64,000 nt of DNA. It comes from Serratia nevei. GTDB taxonomy: Bacteria > Pseudomonadota > Gammaproteobacteria > Enterobacterales > Enterobacteriaceae. The notes under the pieces are model-generated. The model worked only from the letters and a program-made list of their open reading frames with translations. It was not told the origin of the DNA and ran no database searches. The position numbers were made by a program, and so were the translations under genes. The stretch spans positions 2,666,001-2,730,000 of the forward strand of contig NZ_CP149940.1 of the NCBI RefSeq assembly GCF_037948395.1. The letters run 5' to 3'. This document shows positions 35,481 through 44,097 of the stretch, in pieces. The stretch's first letter is position 1. Every line of letters begins with the position of its first letter.

Positions 35481-35507
35481 GCCGGAGCAAGCACGCCTTG
35501 CTCCGGC
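35481..35507 (+). repeat. 11-bp perfect hairpin between paralogues 3 and 4
   Basis: GCCGGAGCAAG and its exact complement enclose a CACGC loop in the 68-nt gap, the widest gap among the six beta-rich genes. No T run follows. It may stabilise the 3' end of the upstream part of the message or partly terminate it. Confidence 0.8.
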
Positions 35508-35536
35508 TCCCTCTCCGATGACGTGAGGTTGCCGCT

Positions 35537-37363
35537 ATGCGCGATCAGGTAATCATGCAAGACATCTGTTTTATTCGAGCGGACCCGGATCGGCCCGTGT
35601 ATTACTACTGTGCCGCCGCGCCGAGCGTGCAGGTCACCGCAGGCAATCAACCCGATGTCCAACTGCAAATTTTCAGAAACCTCAACCAACCGGACGATCT
35701 TTACTACGCCACGCTGTCGTTGCAGACCCAGTTGGCCAGTTCGCCCGACGCGGCGCAACGCGCCGCCGACGCCAGCCCGGATATACCGCGCGATGCGATC
35801 TTATTGCCGCTGCAGGCGATCGCCTGCAGCGCGACGCTGAATATCCCCGATCTTATCCCCGGGCAGACCAGCAAAACCTCGCTGAGCGACCAGCAATATT
35901 GCTACCTGTCCGCCAAACTGGACGACGACGACGATATCCTGCTGCTGGCAAGCCTGATGCGCACGCCGGCCTCGACGCCGATCGCCGTCAGTTACAAAAT
36001 CGACTACCTGCAGCAACTGCCGCCGGCCACCTTCGAGCTGGAAGCCAACTGGGACCAGGTTTACCGTTACCTGCAGCGCTCGATAGGCTTTAACCTGCTG
36101 ATCTTTAGCGTCGGTATCGAGCAGACATCCGCCCAGTTGATCAGCGAGAAAATCGTCACCGTCAAAGTCAGGGACACCGATCCCGACGGCCATATGGCGC
36201 AGGCGGCCGCCGAACTGACGCAGATCCTCACCAGCCAGTTCTTCACGCCGGTTATCGCCAACGAACCGCAGCAGACAAGCCCCAAAGCCGGCTTTTATCT
36301 ACAACAGGTCTCGGTTGAAAACATCGATCAACGCCGCCTGAGCGGCAAGATCAGCGAAACCAACGTCGTGCAGCGTTCGCTCTATCCGCAGGCCCTGTTC
36401 GCCCAGTTGGTCAACGGCACGGACTATCAGGCCGATCGCGCGATCGTCAAACGCGATCTGCAGGATGACTTTTTCGCCTATCGCGAGGTGCGGGTCAGCC
36501 TACTGTCGGATGCGCTTGACGCCAATATCCTGCTGGTGACGGCCCGGTTGCGCTATGGCTCAAACAGCCGACAGCTGAAATTTACCCGCGACGACTTCGG
36601 GCCCAAACCGTTTAAGGAACCCAGCCTGATCGACCCGAAAACGGGAAAAATGCTGTGGCCGGTCGAGTATGACTTCACCGTGTACTTCAACCAGTCGATA
36701 GGCGGCGTGACTTCGGTCAGCTCCGGCAGCCTGCAAACGGAGATGAGCGAGGTCTTTCTGGACGTCGAGTCGCTCTACGGCCGCTATGATTTCGCGATCG
36801 AAGCGGCGCAACAGTTTGACTGGCAGCGCTATCAATCCGTGCTGGTCACGCTGCGCTATCGCCACCGGCAACAGCCGAACAGCAGCGTGTCGCGCAGCTT
36901 CCAACTTGACCAGACCAGCCCGCGAGCCCACTACCCGGTCATGCTGCCGGAGCCGGACGAATACCAATTCGACGTCGACAAAACCTACAGCGCCGCCGTC
37001 AACTCACCGCATATCTCCGCCGAGCTGCAAGAACCGACCGGTCAGGACGTCTACCTGTTCTCGACCCTGTATCGCCAGCGCGTGCTGACGCTGTCGGCCG
37101 ACATGGACTGGCGCCGGGTGGAAATGGTCATCGTTTCCGCCAGCTACGCCTGCACGCCGGCGGAAACGCTGCAGCAGGTGTTTCAATTTACCGAATCCGA
37201 TGCCGCCCCGCGCTGTTTCAGCGCCGATCAGCTTGATCCGGAGCAGATGAGCGTCGATCTGGATATCTGGTTTACCTATCAACCCGGCGAAGGCGGCGAT
37301 CGGCCCGAAAACGTGCAGTGCTCGACCGACGCCAACGCTCTCGATCTCGCCACCCTCAGTTAA
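35537..37363 (+). CDS. Island paralogue 4, beta-rich protein of unknown function
   Basis: A 608-residue protein. Block A (20-67) is PVYYYCAAAPSVQVTAGNQPDVQLQIFRNLN and block B (119-180) is YLSAKLDDDDDILLLASL, then TPIAVSYKIDYLQQLPPATFELEANWDQVYRYL. The latter aligns closely with block B of paralogue 5, sharing SAKL and the Pro/Ala...Tyr pattern. The C-terminal half repeats the beta module (FDWQRYQSVLVTLRYRH, MDWRRVEMVIVSASY). No signal peptide or catalytic motif. GAGG precedes the ATG; paralogue 5 follows after 13 nt. Confidence 0.62.
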   Translation: MRDQVIMQDICFIRADPDRPVYYYCAAAPSVQVTAGNQPDVQLQIFRNLNQPDDLYYATLSLQTQLASSPDAAQRAADASPDIPRDAILLPLQAIACSATLNIPDLIPGQTSKTSLSDQQYCYLSAKLDDDDDILLLASLMRTPASTPIAVSYKIDYLQQLPPATFELEANWDQVYRYLQRSIGFNLLIFSVGIEQTSAQLISEKIVTVKVRDTDPDGHMAQAAAELTQILTSQFFTPVIANEPQQTSPKAGFYLQQVSVENIDQRRLSGKISETNVVQRSLYPQALFAQLVNGTDYQADRAIVKRDLQDDFFAYREVRVSLLSDALDANILLVTARLRYGSNSRQLKFTRDDFGPKPFKEPSLIDPKTGKMLWPVEYDFTVYFNQSIGGVTSVSSGSLQTEMSEVFLDVESLYGRYDFAIEAAQQFDWQRYQSVLVTLRYRHRQQPNSSVSRSFQLDQTSPRAHYPVMLPEPDEYQFDVDKTYSAAVNSPHISAELQEPTGQDVYLFSTLYRQRVLTLSADMDWRRVEMVIVSASYACTPAETLQQVFQFTESDAAPRCFSADQLDPEQMSVDLDIWFTYQPGEGGDRPENVQCSTDANALDLATLS

Positions 37364-37376
37364 CTAAGGAAACGCC

Positions 37377-39035
37377 ATGTTATTACTCAGAGCCAAAACT
37401 GCCACCATCAACAACATCACCTTCTTCGCCGACGATTCAGACGATAACCAGTTCTGGTATCTGCCCGGTGATATCCACATTGCGCAGAAGTCGGGCGAAC
37501 CGGTGTTTTCGCTGATCAAATACACCGGCGACGCCAGTGATCCGCAAGGGGGATACATCAACTTCGAGGTCAATACGGCGATCGACGAAGCGGTGTTGAA
37601 CCGTGCCTTCAACGACTATCTGCGCAAACTGAACGTTGATCCCAAGAATGCCCGCAAGGCCCAGGTGCCGTATGATAAAGGCACGGTGAACTTCTTCGTG
37701 CTCGACGCGGGCGCCACCAACGGTGAGCTGATCAGCGCCCCTTGCCCCAGCCTGTTCGGCAACAACAGCGCCATTTTCAGTGCCAAGCTGACGCCGTCCC
37801 AGGCGGTGATCCTCGAAGCCGCGTTCACCCAGGCCAAGGCGCCGGCCGCCGTCGCCTATAACCTCAGCTTCACCGGCATCACGCCGGCGCTGAAGGTCGA
37901 AGTGACCGCACAGTTCGAAAGCATCTACAAAGAATTCGATCTGAAATTCGGCGCCAACATTCCCATTCCGGTTGAGACGCCGGCCAGCTTCTGGCTGGGC
38001 TTCGACAGCGTCATCAAAAAACTGCAGCAGGATCAGAAACTGGTGATCAAGGTCACCGAAAGCATGCCGGGCGACGAAGAGGCCAAAGAGAAAGAGTGGG
38101 CACTGCAGTTCGTCAAGGAAGAGATCTTGAAAAGCTTTTTCAGCGCCACGCTCAAACCTAACGACGACAGCAACCCGCAGGCGAAATCCGCCAGCGACGC
38201 CATTCTGGATTCGCTGATCGCCAGCGACAAGAAAGAAGGCGAAGAAGCCGGCAAAGGCGGCCTGTTCCCCAGCGCTTCGCTGGAGATCAAGCTGGTGCGG
38301 ATCGAGGAAACCAAAAGCCTGAACTTCAACTACACCTCGTCGAAAGCCCTCAGCCAGTCCGCCGTGCCGCAAAACTTCATCGGCAGCGATATCCTGCACG
38401 CCCAGAAAACCGCGCCCTACTTTATTCAGGTCAACGTCAACGATCCGTTCTTCCAACAGCTGGATTTGACCGTGCTCGGGCCGGACAGCTTCGAGGAGTA
38501 CGGTATCAAGGCCGCCACCTTCAACATCCGTTACAACAACCAGGTTTATACCGGCGCGCCTTTCACCAACGATGACGGGACATGGACCAAACGCATTGCC
38601 CGCAGCAGCGATAAGAACGAGCTGTTCCATATCACCAGCGAATTCGCGTTCAAATCCGCAGCCTCCTCGGGCTGGGAAGGCAGCAGCAGCTATCAGCCGC
38701 AGTCCAAATCGGCCTCGACCCTGCTGAACATGGATCCCGGCTCGGTGCTGTCTTTCAACGAGATCAGTATCTTCCTCGACCGCAAATTCTCGTGGGAAAA
38801 CTGTAACCAGGTCATGGTGGAGCTGAGCTATCAGGACGACAAAGGAAGCCGCAAGACCAAGAAATATACCTTTACGCAAGGCGCGCACGAGAGCCAAACG
38901 TTCAAATACCGCTGTCTGACGGAGAAGCCTTGGGCGGTCAATTACACACTGATCTACTTCCTGGTTGGCGGAGAAACCGTCGAACGCAGCGGCAGCGAAA
39001 ACCCGCCGGCGATCGTCATCCCCAACCTGGTTTAG
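37377..39035 (+). CDS. Island paralogue 5, beta-rich protein of unknown function
   Basis: A 552-residue protein. Block A (26-65) reads FWYLPGDIHIAQKSGEPVFSL, then SDPQGGYINFEV; block B (129-182) reads NNSAIFSAKLTPSQAVILEAAF, then AVAYNLSFTGITPALKVEVTAQF. A Lys/Glu-rich helical stretch (about 225-310) follows. The C-terminal module FSWENCNQVMVELSYQDDKGSRK matches the repeats in paralogues 3 and 4. AAGGAA lies 7 nt before the ATG. The next gene starts immediately. Confidence 0.62.
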   Translation: MLLLRAKTATINNITFFADDSDDNQFWYLPGDIHIAQKSGEPVFSLIKYTGDASDPQGGYINFEVNTAIDEAVLNRAFNDYLRKLNVDPKNARKAQVPYDKGTVNFFVLDAGATNGELISAPCPSLFGNNSAIFSAKLTPSQAVILEAAFTQAKAPAAVAYNLSFTGITPALKVEVTAQFESIYKEFDLKFGANIPIPVETPASFWLGFDSVIKKLQQDQKLVIKVTESMPGDEEAKEKEWALQFVKEEILKSFFSATLKPNDDSNPQAKSASDAILDSLIASDKKEGEEAGKGGLFPSASLEIKLVRIEETKSLNFNYTSSKALSQSAVPQNFIGSDILHAQKTAPYFIQVNVNDPFFQQLDLTVLGPDSFEEYGIKAATFNIRYNNQVYTGAPFTNDDGTWTKRIARSSDKNELFHITSEFAFKSAASSGWEGSSSYQPQSKSASTLLNMDPGSVLSFNEISIFLDRKFSWENCNQVMVELSYQDDKGSRKTKKYTFTQGAHESQTFKYRCLTEKPWAVNYTLIYFLVGGETVERSGSENPPAIVIPNLV

Positions 39036-39044
39036 GTGAGCACC

Positions 39045-40955
39045 ATGATCGATCGCAACGCAGTGTTACCCTCGGCATGGAACGCCCTGGTCAACGCCCT
39101 GTGCAAGGAAGCGACCTATTTGCAAAACACGCTGGCCCCGGACGTCGCCCGCTTCAGCCGGACGAAGGCGACGCCCGGCGGTTTGTCCGTCGCGTTTACC
39201 ACCAGCCTGCTCGGTTATAACGGCAGCCCGCTGGAGTTCACCGTGTCGTCGGCCAAACCGCAGGGGCTCGCCTGCACGCTGGATCCCTTTTTACCGCGCT
39301 ATGCGCAGCGCCGCAGCGCCGGCGCCTTTGCCCGACGCTGTGAGGCGATCACCGCGGCCCCGCTCGCCGATCCCGCCAACAGCCTGGAGGCGGTGCGACG
39401 TATGCAATGTGCAAGCGTTCAGCCGCTGCGCTTCGGCGCCTGGCTGGGGCGAAAATACGCCCCGGACGCGATCAAAACCAAGGTCTACGTTGAAACCCCC
39501 GCGGACATGGCGGCCGCGCCCGATGGCTTGCAGGGGCCGCTCACCGCCGAGGCCCGCCGCGCGGCGGGATTGACGCTGCTGATGGTGGGGTATTACCCGG
39601 AATCTGCCGACTCTCCGCGCGAATATTACTACCAGTGGCACAGTGCGCGGATCACGCGTGACGATATCCTCGCCGTCATGCGGCTGTTCGAGGGAGAAAG
39701 CCGTTTTTCCGCCCTGATGCCGCTGCTGGACCGCGCGCTGCGGCAGCAGGACAGGCGGGACTTCCCCCCGACCACCTACGGATTCAGTCTGGGATACGCG
39801 CCGGACGGCAATCTGGAGAGTTTTACGCTGTTCGCCATGGCGGCAAGTTTTTTCGGCGACAACCGCCGCGTTTTCGACGGCATCACCGCGCTGCTGGCGC
39901 CCGATGGCCAAGCCATGCCGCTGCTTAACCGCGCGGTGAGCGAACAGGTTCCGTTGCAGTACAACGTCGTCGGCTTTTCCTGCGATCGCCAGGGCAATCA
40001 CAGCGTCAGCTGCACGTTCAGCCCGCAAAACGCGCATTTCGAAATCCTGCCATGCAAAGCGCGCGAAACGGCACCGCTTGTGCCATTGCCGTTGGCGGAG
40101 CTGTTGGCGCAGCAGTGTGCCAGCGGCGCCTTTCCCTCTCATGTCAGAACGCCGGATGGCCGCTGGCACAAGGATGAAAATGCTTTTGTCACCGCCCAGG
40201 TGCTGCGCACGCTGGATTATACCGCCCAGACCGCGCCCCATATCGAGCTGGCGCTCGACTTTTTGCTCGGTTGCGAGAGCCGCCCGCACCACTTCCATTT
40301 TTGGCCTGCCGGCAAGCACCCCGCCTGGATGGCGGGCCAGCGGATCGACGCTGACATCGACGATACCGCCATTATCACTGAGCTCTTGTATCGATTTCAT
40401 CGGCGCTCGTTGGCGCAAGCCAGACAGACGCTGGCGCAGATGCAGGCTTATCAGGTACAGCGCGTCGAACGGCGGCTGAAGACGACGCCCTATCCCTGGG
40501 CCGAGTGTTACGCCTTTCACACCTGGATGAAAGACGACGGCGACATCACGCAACTGGACTGCTGCGTGAATACCAACGCGCTGATTTTAATCCATACGTT
40601 GACCGCCGCTCACGGCAGCCCGCCGCCGGCCTATCCGCGCATTATCCAAATGCTGAATCAGGCGGTGAGCTGGAGCGACGGCGATTACAACCGCCTCAAC
40701 GCGTTAACGCCCTATTATGCCCACCCGCATGAGTGGCTAAGTACGCTGGAATACGCCAGGCGGCAAGGGGTGCCGCAGCTTGCACCGGCGATCAATGCGC
40801 TGGCCGCCTGGCGCTTGCCGGCGACCAACGACGAAAGCCCGCTCTATCGCCGTCACGACGGTCATTTTCTTTGGACTTCCGCCTGCCTGAACCAGTTCAG
40901 ACATCTGGCACGCCTTTCTTCCCTGGAGGATCGCTATGAACATCTTTCTCAATGA
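39045..40955 (+). CDS. Putative terpene-cyclase/prenyltransferase-like protein
   Basis: A 636-residue protein unlike its neighbours. The C-terminal half (about 350-636) looks helical, with RWHKDENAFVTAQVLRTLDY and DIDDTAIITELL, where DIDDTA (residues 437-442, bases 40353-40370) is an exact DxDDTA motif as in class II diterpene cyclases and related alpha/alpha-toroid proteins. The N-terminal half has KVYVETP and TTYGFSLGYAPDGNLESFTLF, faintly reminiscent of ABBA-type aromatic prenyltransferases. Neither assignment is proven. I chose the ATG at 39045 because AGGTGAG lies just upstream; a GTG at 39036 is possible. It overlaps the next gene by 20 bp. Confidence 0.5.
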   Translation: MIDRNAVLPSAWNALVNALCKEATYLQNTLAPDVARFSRTKATPGGLSVAFTTSLLGYNGSPLEFTVSSAKPQGLACTLDPFLPRYAQRRSAGAFARRCEAITAAPLADPANSLEAVRRMQCASVQPLRFGAWLGRKYAPDAIKTKVYVETPADMAAAPDGLQGPLTAEARRAAGLTLLMVGYYPESADSPREYYYQWHSARITRDDILAVMRLFEGESRFSALMPLLDRALRQQDRRDFPPTTYGFSLGYAPDGNLESFTLFAMAASFFGDNRRVFDGITALLAPDGQAMPLLNRAVSEQVPLQYNVVGFSCDRQGNHSVSCTFSPQNAHFEILPCKARETAPLVPLPLAELLAQQCASGAFPSHVRTPDGRWHKDENAFVTAQVLRTLDYTAQTAPHIELALDFLLGCESRPHHFHFWPAGKHPAWMAGQRIDADIDDTAIITELLYRFHRRSLAQARQTLAQMQAYQVQRVERRLKTTPYPWAECYAFHTWMKDDGDITQLDCCVNTNALILIHTLTAAHGSPPPAYPRIIQMLNQAVSWSDGDYNRLNALTPYYAHPHEWLSTLEYARRQGVPQLAPAINALAAWRLPATNDESPLYRRHDGHFLWTSACLNQFRHLARLSSLEDRYEHLSQ

Positions 40956-42363
40956 TCTGGTGACGCTGAACAAGGTCATTTTGGACAACGCGCGCGAACA
41001 GTTTCCCGACGCCGAAGCCCCCCGTCTGCGCTACCGCGCCGCGCCCGCGCCGGTGGCCGACGAACTGCAGGCCGATGTTTGTACCGAAGTCGTCTCGGGA
41101 GAGACGCGCTATCGCATCGCCACCAGCAGTGACGGTACGCGCTGGCATATGACGGTGGATTTCGCGCTCAGCCGCGCCGTTCAGCAGGTGCCCTACGTGG
41201 TGCTGACCTTCAGCACTTTCGGCAAGGTTGAAGAAATGATCTTCGAACAGGTTTTGCTGGACGTCCCGCCGACCCGCTACCGCGCCCAGCTCGACCTGGA
41301 CCGCCTGGAACAGCGTGACGCGCTGCTGCGAGCGCTGTCGGATTATGACTCGCAAACCACGCTGGTGGTCGCCATCGTCACCGATAACGGGCTCCTCAAC
41401 ACCATCACCTCGCCGAAAGTCTTCTACTTCGCCGAGAACTACTATCCCTATATCTATCAGGGCATCCTGCCGCCGCCGCCGCGCCTGCAGCTGATCCTCA
41501 CGCCGCTGGCCTTCGGGCATCTGTGGTACAACTACTATCAGGACTATGTACGAAAAAACTATCTTTATTACCTGCCTGATACTTTCCTGCTGGCGACCAA
41601 CGCCGCCGACGACGACAAACCGATGCTGTCTATCTCGTTTTCTGCAGCGCCGCACGCAACCTCGCTCAACGATGTCGAGGTGACGTTCGACTATTTCCTG
41701 TCACCCAAGGTCAATCAGGCGCGCATCGGCGACGCCACCGCACAGTTCACGCAGATGCAACCGGACGGCAAGCTGGCACCGTTCGCCAACGCGGACACCC
41801 TGACGCTGCTGCTGGGGCTGCCGGACGGCAAAACGGAGGAAAAAAACGCGCTGATCAATCTGCAGAGCGGTATCGTGGATTCATTCACGCTGCCCGCCAG
41901 CCAATTTGGATTGATTTGGGATGCCTTCTTCGATCGGTCGCCGCAAAACCTGCTGCTCAAGGGATATCTGGCGGTGCAGTTCACCGGCTTCAACCCGGAT
42001 AATCTGCCCGTGGCGCTGGCGCTGGACGCCAAATACCAGAACAGGCTGCCGGATTTCATCAAGCAATCCGCACCGGCGGACATCAATAAGACCGTGGAAT
42101 TCCGCAGCGATGCCGGCGCCTACGATCCCGCCGGGCCGCGGCCGATCAAGCGCATGCTGGTCAGCATCGACAATCAGACCATTGAGCTGGACAAGGAGCA
42201 CCCCGTTCAATCGGTTAACGTGAAGATTTCCGTGCTGGAACTGATCCTGCATCCGGACAAGAAGCTGGTGTATCACTACGATTTGCAGATTATCTACGTC
42301 GACGGCGGCAAAAAGTCCTCCTACGACAATACGTCCAGCTTCGAGATTATTTACGTCCCCTGA
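40936..42363 (+). CDS. Last gene of the island, beta-rich protein of unknown function
   Basis: A 475-residue soluble protein with no signal peptide. It starts inside the end of the DIDDTA gene with a good GGAGG site, so the two are coupled. Predicted strands dominate (YVVLTFSTFGKVEEMIFEQVLL, LNDVEVTFDYFLSP), and one stretch (LPASQFGLIWDAFFDRS...LAVQFTGFNPDNLPVALALDA) has the same spacing as block B of the paralogues. It may be a distant sixth member. The final residues (YHYDLQIIYVDGGKKSS) again form a beta hairpin. It ends about 60 nt before ycgR, tail to tail. Confidence 0.58.
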   Translation: MNIFLNDLVTLNKVILDNAREQFPDAEAPRLRYRAAPAPVADELQADVCTEVVSGETRYRIATSSDGTRWHMTVDFALSRAVQQVPYVVLTFSTFGKVEEMIFEQVLLDVPPTRYRAQLDLDRLEQRDALLRALSDYDSQTTLVVAIVTDNGLLNTITSPKVFYFAENYYPYIYQGILPPPPRLQLILTPLAFGHLWYNYYQDYVRKNYLYYLPDTFLLATNAADDDKPMLSISFSAAPHATSLNDVEVTFDYFLSPKVNQARIGDATAQFTQMQPDGKLAPFANADTLTLLLGLPDGKTEEKNALINLQSGIVDSFTLPASQFGLIWDAFFDRSPQNLLLKGYLAVQFTGFNPDNLPVALALDAKYQNRLPDFIKQSAPADINKTVEFRSDAGAYDPAGPRPIKRMLVSIDNQTIELDKEHPVQSVNVKISVLELILHPDKKLVYHYDLQIIYVDGGKKSSYDNTSSFEIIYVP

Positions 42364-42423
42364 ACGGGGAGAGAATGGCGGCGCGGCCGGGCGGCATCCA
42401 GCCCGACGCGCCGGAACAGAGGA

Positions 42424-43137
42424 TCAGCGTTTTTTCTTTTTGTTGAAATCCAGCTCGAAGGCGAACACCGCGCTCTGGATTTTGCGCTCCATCGCCAGCC
42501 CCAGCTTGAGGAAGCGGCATGACAGGCGCGAGAAGTGTACCACCTGATCGTTGTCGTCAGTTTCCTGATCGTCGTTGACCACCACCAGCTCCATGTTGAC
42601 CTTGAAGCTGCCGTAGCTGCCCAGATCCAGCAGCGCTTTCTTGAACTGCAAACCCGGCTGGAAGAATTCCGGCAGCGGGCCGTCGAAGCGCAAACCGACG
42701 CCGCCGGCGGACAGATCGTGGATCCGCAGCTCATAAGGCGTACCGTCCGGGTATTCGCCGGTGCAGAAGAATTGACGCCAGTGCGGCGTGGTGATGCGGA
42801 ACTGGCGACGGCGCTGAATGTAAACCAGCTCCTGCGGCAGACGGGTCGAGCAGGCCTGGACGCCCTGATGTTCGGTCAGCTCCGCCTGGCCGACGGAAAA
42901 CTCGATTTTGGCGTCGTTGCTTTCAATCACGATGGTGCAGGCGCCGTCGATGGCGCTCGCGGCTTCCTCACCGCTAAACACGATATTGTCCGGCCCGACG
43001 CTCAATAACAGACTTTGAAACCGGTGCTGCTGATTTTCTACGCGCAGCGGCGTGCGTTGTTTGCAAATTTCACGCAGAATCGCCAGAACTTCAAAACGCT
43101 CCCGTTTGATAAACAGTCCGTTATCGCTGTGCTCCAC
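42424..43137 (-). CDS. ycgR: Flagellar brake protein YcgR
   Basis: A 237-residue protein (E. coli YcgR 244) with an N-terminal YcgR domain and a C-terminal PilZ domain. The c-di-GMP-binding motifs are present: the RxxxR region in QRRRQFR and the (D/N)xSxxG motif in DLSAGGVG. On binding c-di-GMP, YcgR acts on the flagellar motor and slows swimming. The start is a GTG at 43137, supported by AGGAG 6 nt upstream. A Lys-rich C-terminus (FNKKKKR) is present. No flagellar genes are nearby, as in E. coli. Confidence 0.88.
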   Translation of the reverse strand: MEHSDNGLFIKRERFEVLAILREICKQRTPLRVENQQHRFQSLLLSVGPDNIVFSGEEAASAIDGACTIVIESNDAKIEFSVGQAELTEHQGVQACSTRLPQELVYIQRRRQFRITTPHWRQFFCTGEYPDGTPYELRIHDLSAGGVGLRFDGPLPEFFQPGLQFKKALLDLGSYGSFKVNMELVVVNDDQETDDNDQVVHFSRLSCRFLKLGLAMERKIQSAVFAFELDFNKKKKR

Positions 43138-43213
43138 ACGTCTCTCCTGACTTTTTTTCTAATGACGTCTTACGTATTCCTTACGGTTATCATCTCTGGG
43201 AATATTCCTAAAG

Positions 43214-43996
43214 TCAAATTTGCCAGCGTTGCCAGGCCTGCGGCAACAGGCGCGCGAAACGTTTCGCCCACGCCTGCTGCCCGCGTTCGTCGGCGATCAG
43301 ATCCTGGCGAATTTCGATGCCGACATAAGGCAAACCGCGGCGTTCCGCATGAACCGGCAACGTATAGTCGGTGGCGTCCGTCATCGCATAAGGTTCGTTG
43401 ATGCCCACCTGCAAATCCCCCTCTTCACGCAGCAGCTCGGCCAGCAGATGGGCAAACTCCGGGTAGCGGTTAAACAACAGCCCCACCTGCCAGGGGCGCG
43501 ATTCCCCCTTGAACACCGGCGTAAAGCTGTGCATGGCGATCACCGCCGTCGGCAGTTCACGCAGTTGGCGTTGCCCCAAATGATCGTCAATGGCGTGGTG
43601 ATACGGCAAAAACACCTCGCGCTCGCGCGCCAGCGCGTGCTCGGCGTCGATACCGATATTGCCGGGGATCGGCGTCAGCTCGGACAAGTGCGGGATCGAG
43701 CTGGCGATGCCGGGCGCCCGGTTGCAGTCGATCACCAACCGCGAATAGCGCTGATGGATCAGCGTCGCGTCCAGCTGGCGGCTCAGATGGCGCGACACGC
43801 TCAGCGCGCCGATATCCCAGCCGATGTGGCGTTCGATCTCCCCGGGCGGTAAGCCGAGATCGCCGAGGGATTGCGGTATCGCCTTGCCGGCGTGATCGCA
43901 CAGCAGCAAAAATGGCGCTTTGCCATGCGGGATTTCAACGGCGGCGGCAGAGGGTTCATCGGCGGACAATAACGGCGGGATAAACGAGTGAGGCAT
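43214..43996 (-). CDS. N-formylglutamate amidohydrolase-family protein
   Basis: A 260-residue protein of the FGase/HutG-type family. FLLLCDHAGKAIP near the start, ERHIGWDIGAL, IHQRYSRLVIDCNR and AVIAMHSFTPVF carry the conserved His/Asp/Arg positions. The family hydrolyses N-formyl-L-glutamate to formate and glutamate, but no hut genes are nearby, so a different N-acylated substrate is possible. A GGAG site precedes the ATG. Confidence 0.8.
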   Translation of the reverse strand: MPHSFIPPLLSADEPSAAAVEIPHGKAPFLLLCDHAGKAIPQSLGDLGLPPGEIERHIGWDIGALSVSRHLSRQLDATLIHQRYSRLVIDCNRAPGIASSIPHLSELTPIPGNIGIDAEHALAREREVFLPYHHAIDDHLGQRQLRELPTAVIAMHSFTPVFKGESRPWQVGLLFNRYPEFAHLLAELLREEGDLQVGINEPYAMTDATDYTLPVHAERRGLPYVGIEIRQDLIADERGQQAWAKRFARLLPQAWQRWQI

Positions 43997-44097
43997 GCAA
44001 GGCTCCGGCGGTGGAAAGCAAAACGTTTATCGTAGCGCTATCCCGTCGCCGGCCCCAAGGTCGTGCTTAGATCAAAAAGGCATGAGTCAGACTACAA

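Noticed and set aside
37437..38897. Leftward open frame of 486 codons opposite island paralogue 5
   Set aside because: The sense frame has a good ribosome binding site, operon spacing and homology to its neighbours; the antisense frame has none.
27441..42363. Island as a prophage or integrative element
   Set aside because: No integrase, tRNA target, direct repeat ends, transposase or phage structural gene was seen at either edge.
42380..42412. GC-rich imperfect hairpin after the last island gene as terminator
   Set aside because: The stem has unequal bulges and the nearest T run is about 15 nt away inside ycgR; not strong enough to call.
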